This document shows, in pieces, positions 63,985-64,000 of a DNA stretch of 64,000 nt (position 1 is its first letter; every line of letters starts with the position of its first letter). The notes beneath the pieces are model-generated. The model did no database searches, was not told where the DNA came from, and worked only from the letters and a program-made list of their open reading frames with translations. The translations under genes and the position numbers were made by a program. Origin of the DNA: CAYTTR01 sp964440805 (lineage in GTDB: Bacteria > Acidobacteriota > Aminicenantia > Aminicenantales > Aminicenantaceae); assembly GCA_964440805.1 (NCBI GenBank), contig CAYTTR010000003.1, positions 1 through 64,000 on the forward strand, read 5' to 3'.

Positions 63985-64000
63985 AATCAATCCTCCAAGT

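Overview
The window looks like a chromosomal segment of an uncultured diderm (Gram-negative-type) anaerobic bacterium, most probably in or near Candidatus Aminicenantes / Acidobacteriota. This is an inference from gene content: a tandem pair of GWxTD-domain proteins, a TonB-dependent receptor with an N-terminal carboxypeptidase-regulatory-like domain, a large M14 peptidase, LPS heptose genes, and ferredoxin-type redox proteins. No phage, plasmid, CRISPR array or intact transposase was seen. Gene density is ordinary. The unusual material lies in the intergenic regions and in two gene clusters.

Layout. 1-6.6 kb: tRNA-Ser, serS, cobalamin adenosyltransferase, a small zincin, a DapA-family aldolase, a Tat-targeted aldo/keto reductase-ferredoxin fusion, the large-type SRP RNA and a beta-barrel protein. 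7-18.3 kb: envelope and peptide-use genes (TonB-dependent receptor, TPR protein, two coupled GWxTD proteins, YugP protease, M14 peptidase). 18.7-26.4 kb: ArsR/DsrE pair, YjbQ, POT transporter, dihydroorotate-dehydrogenase-like protein, GlcD-type oxidase, transketolase, and a BNR-protein remnant. 26.5-30.3 kb: a MshA-like glycosyltransferase, PIG-L deacetylase, a damaged two-domain GNAT gene and a CelD/FemAB-like GNAT, resembling a partial low-molecular-weight thiol set. 30.5-40.1 kb: tRNA-Arg, class IV aminotransferase, RecA-like ATPase, EF-G, XRE regulator with a degenerate zincin domain, lipoprotein, multi-PAS histidine kinase, tRNA-Leu. 40.4-44.1 kb: an overlapping LPS-heptose operon (kinase, adenylyltransferase, GT9, ICMT-like) ending with trmH. 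44.3-47 kb: ECF sigma, single-TM protein and an HtrA homologue lacking catalytic His and Asp. 47.3-54.5 kb: an acyl-CoA cluster joining archaeal-type HMG-CoA synthase/thiolase/DUF35 to methylcrotonyl-CoA carboxylase and methylglutaconyl-CoA hydratase. 55-58.1 kb: second ECF sigma/zinc anti-sigma operon with LiaF-like and DUF4097-like proteins. 58.7-64 kb: M50 protease, ferredoxin, TPR protein, tRNA-Arg, truncated cNMP-binding protein, RecD2 helicase.

How the genes may work together. The 47-54.5 kb cluster can connect acetyl-CoA, acetoacetyl-CoA, HMG-CoA, 3-methylglutaconyl-CoA and 3-methylcrotonyl-CoA without HMG-CoA lyase. It could oxidise leucine or, run the other way, make branched-chain acyl-CoA. 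The TonB receptor, peptidases and oligopeptide transporter fit a peptide- and amino-acid-using lifestyle. Two ECF systems point to envelope-stress control.

The intergenic regions hold several dispersed repeat families: a short double-hairpin G-box element (12 copies found by eye), degenerate arrays with a 9-bp period, and at least two families of roughly 190-280 bp elements with inverted ends. One of these (E1) has terminal arms that pair perfectly within each copy but differ between copies. Pairs of G-boxes in inverted orientation bracket other elements. These repeats are the strongest candidate for something undescribed here, together with the HMG-CoA/MCC gene cluster.
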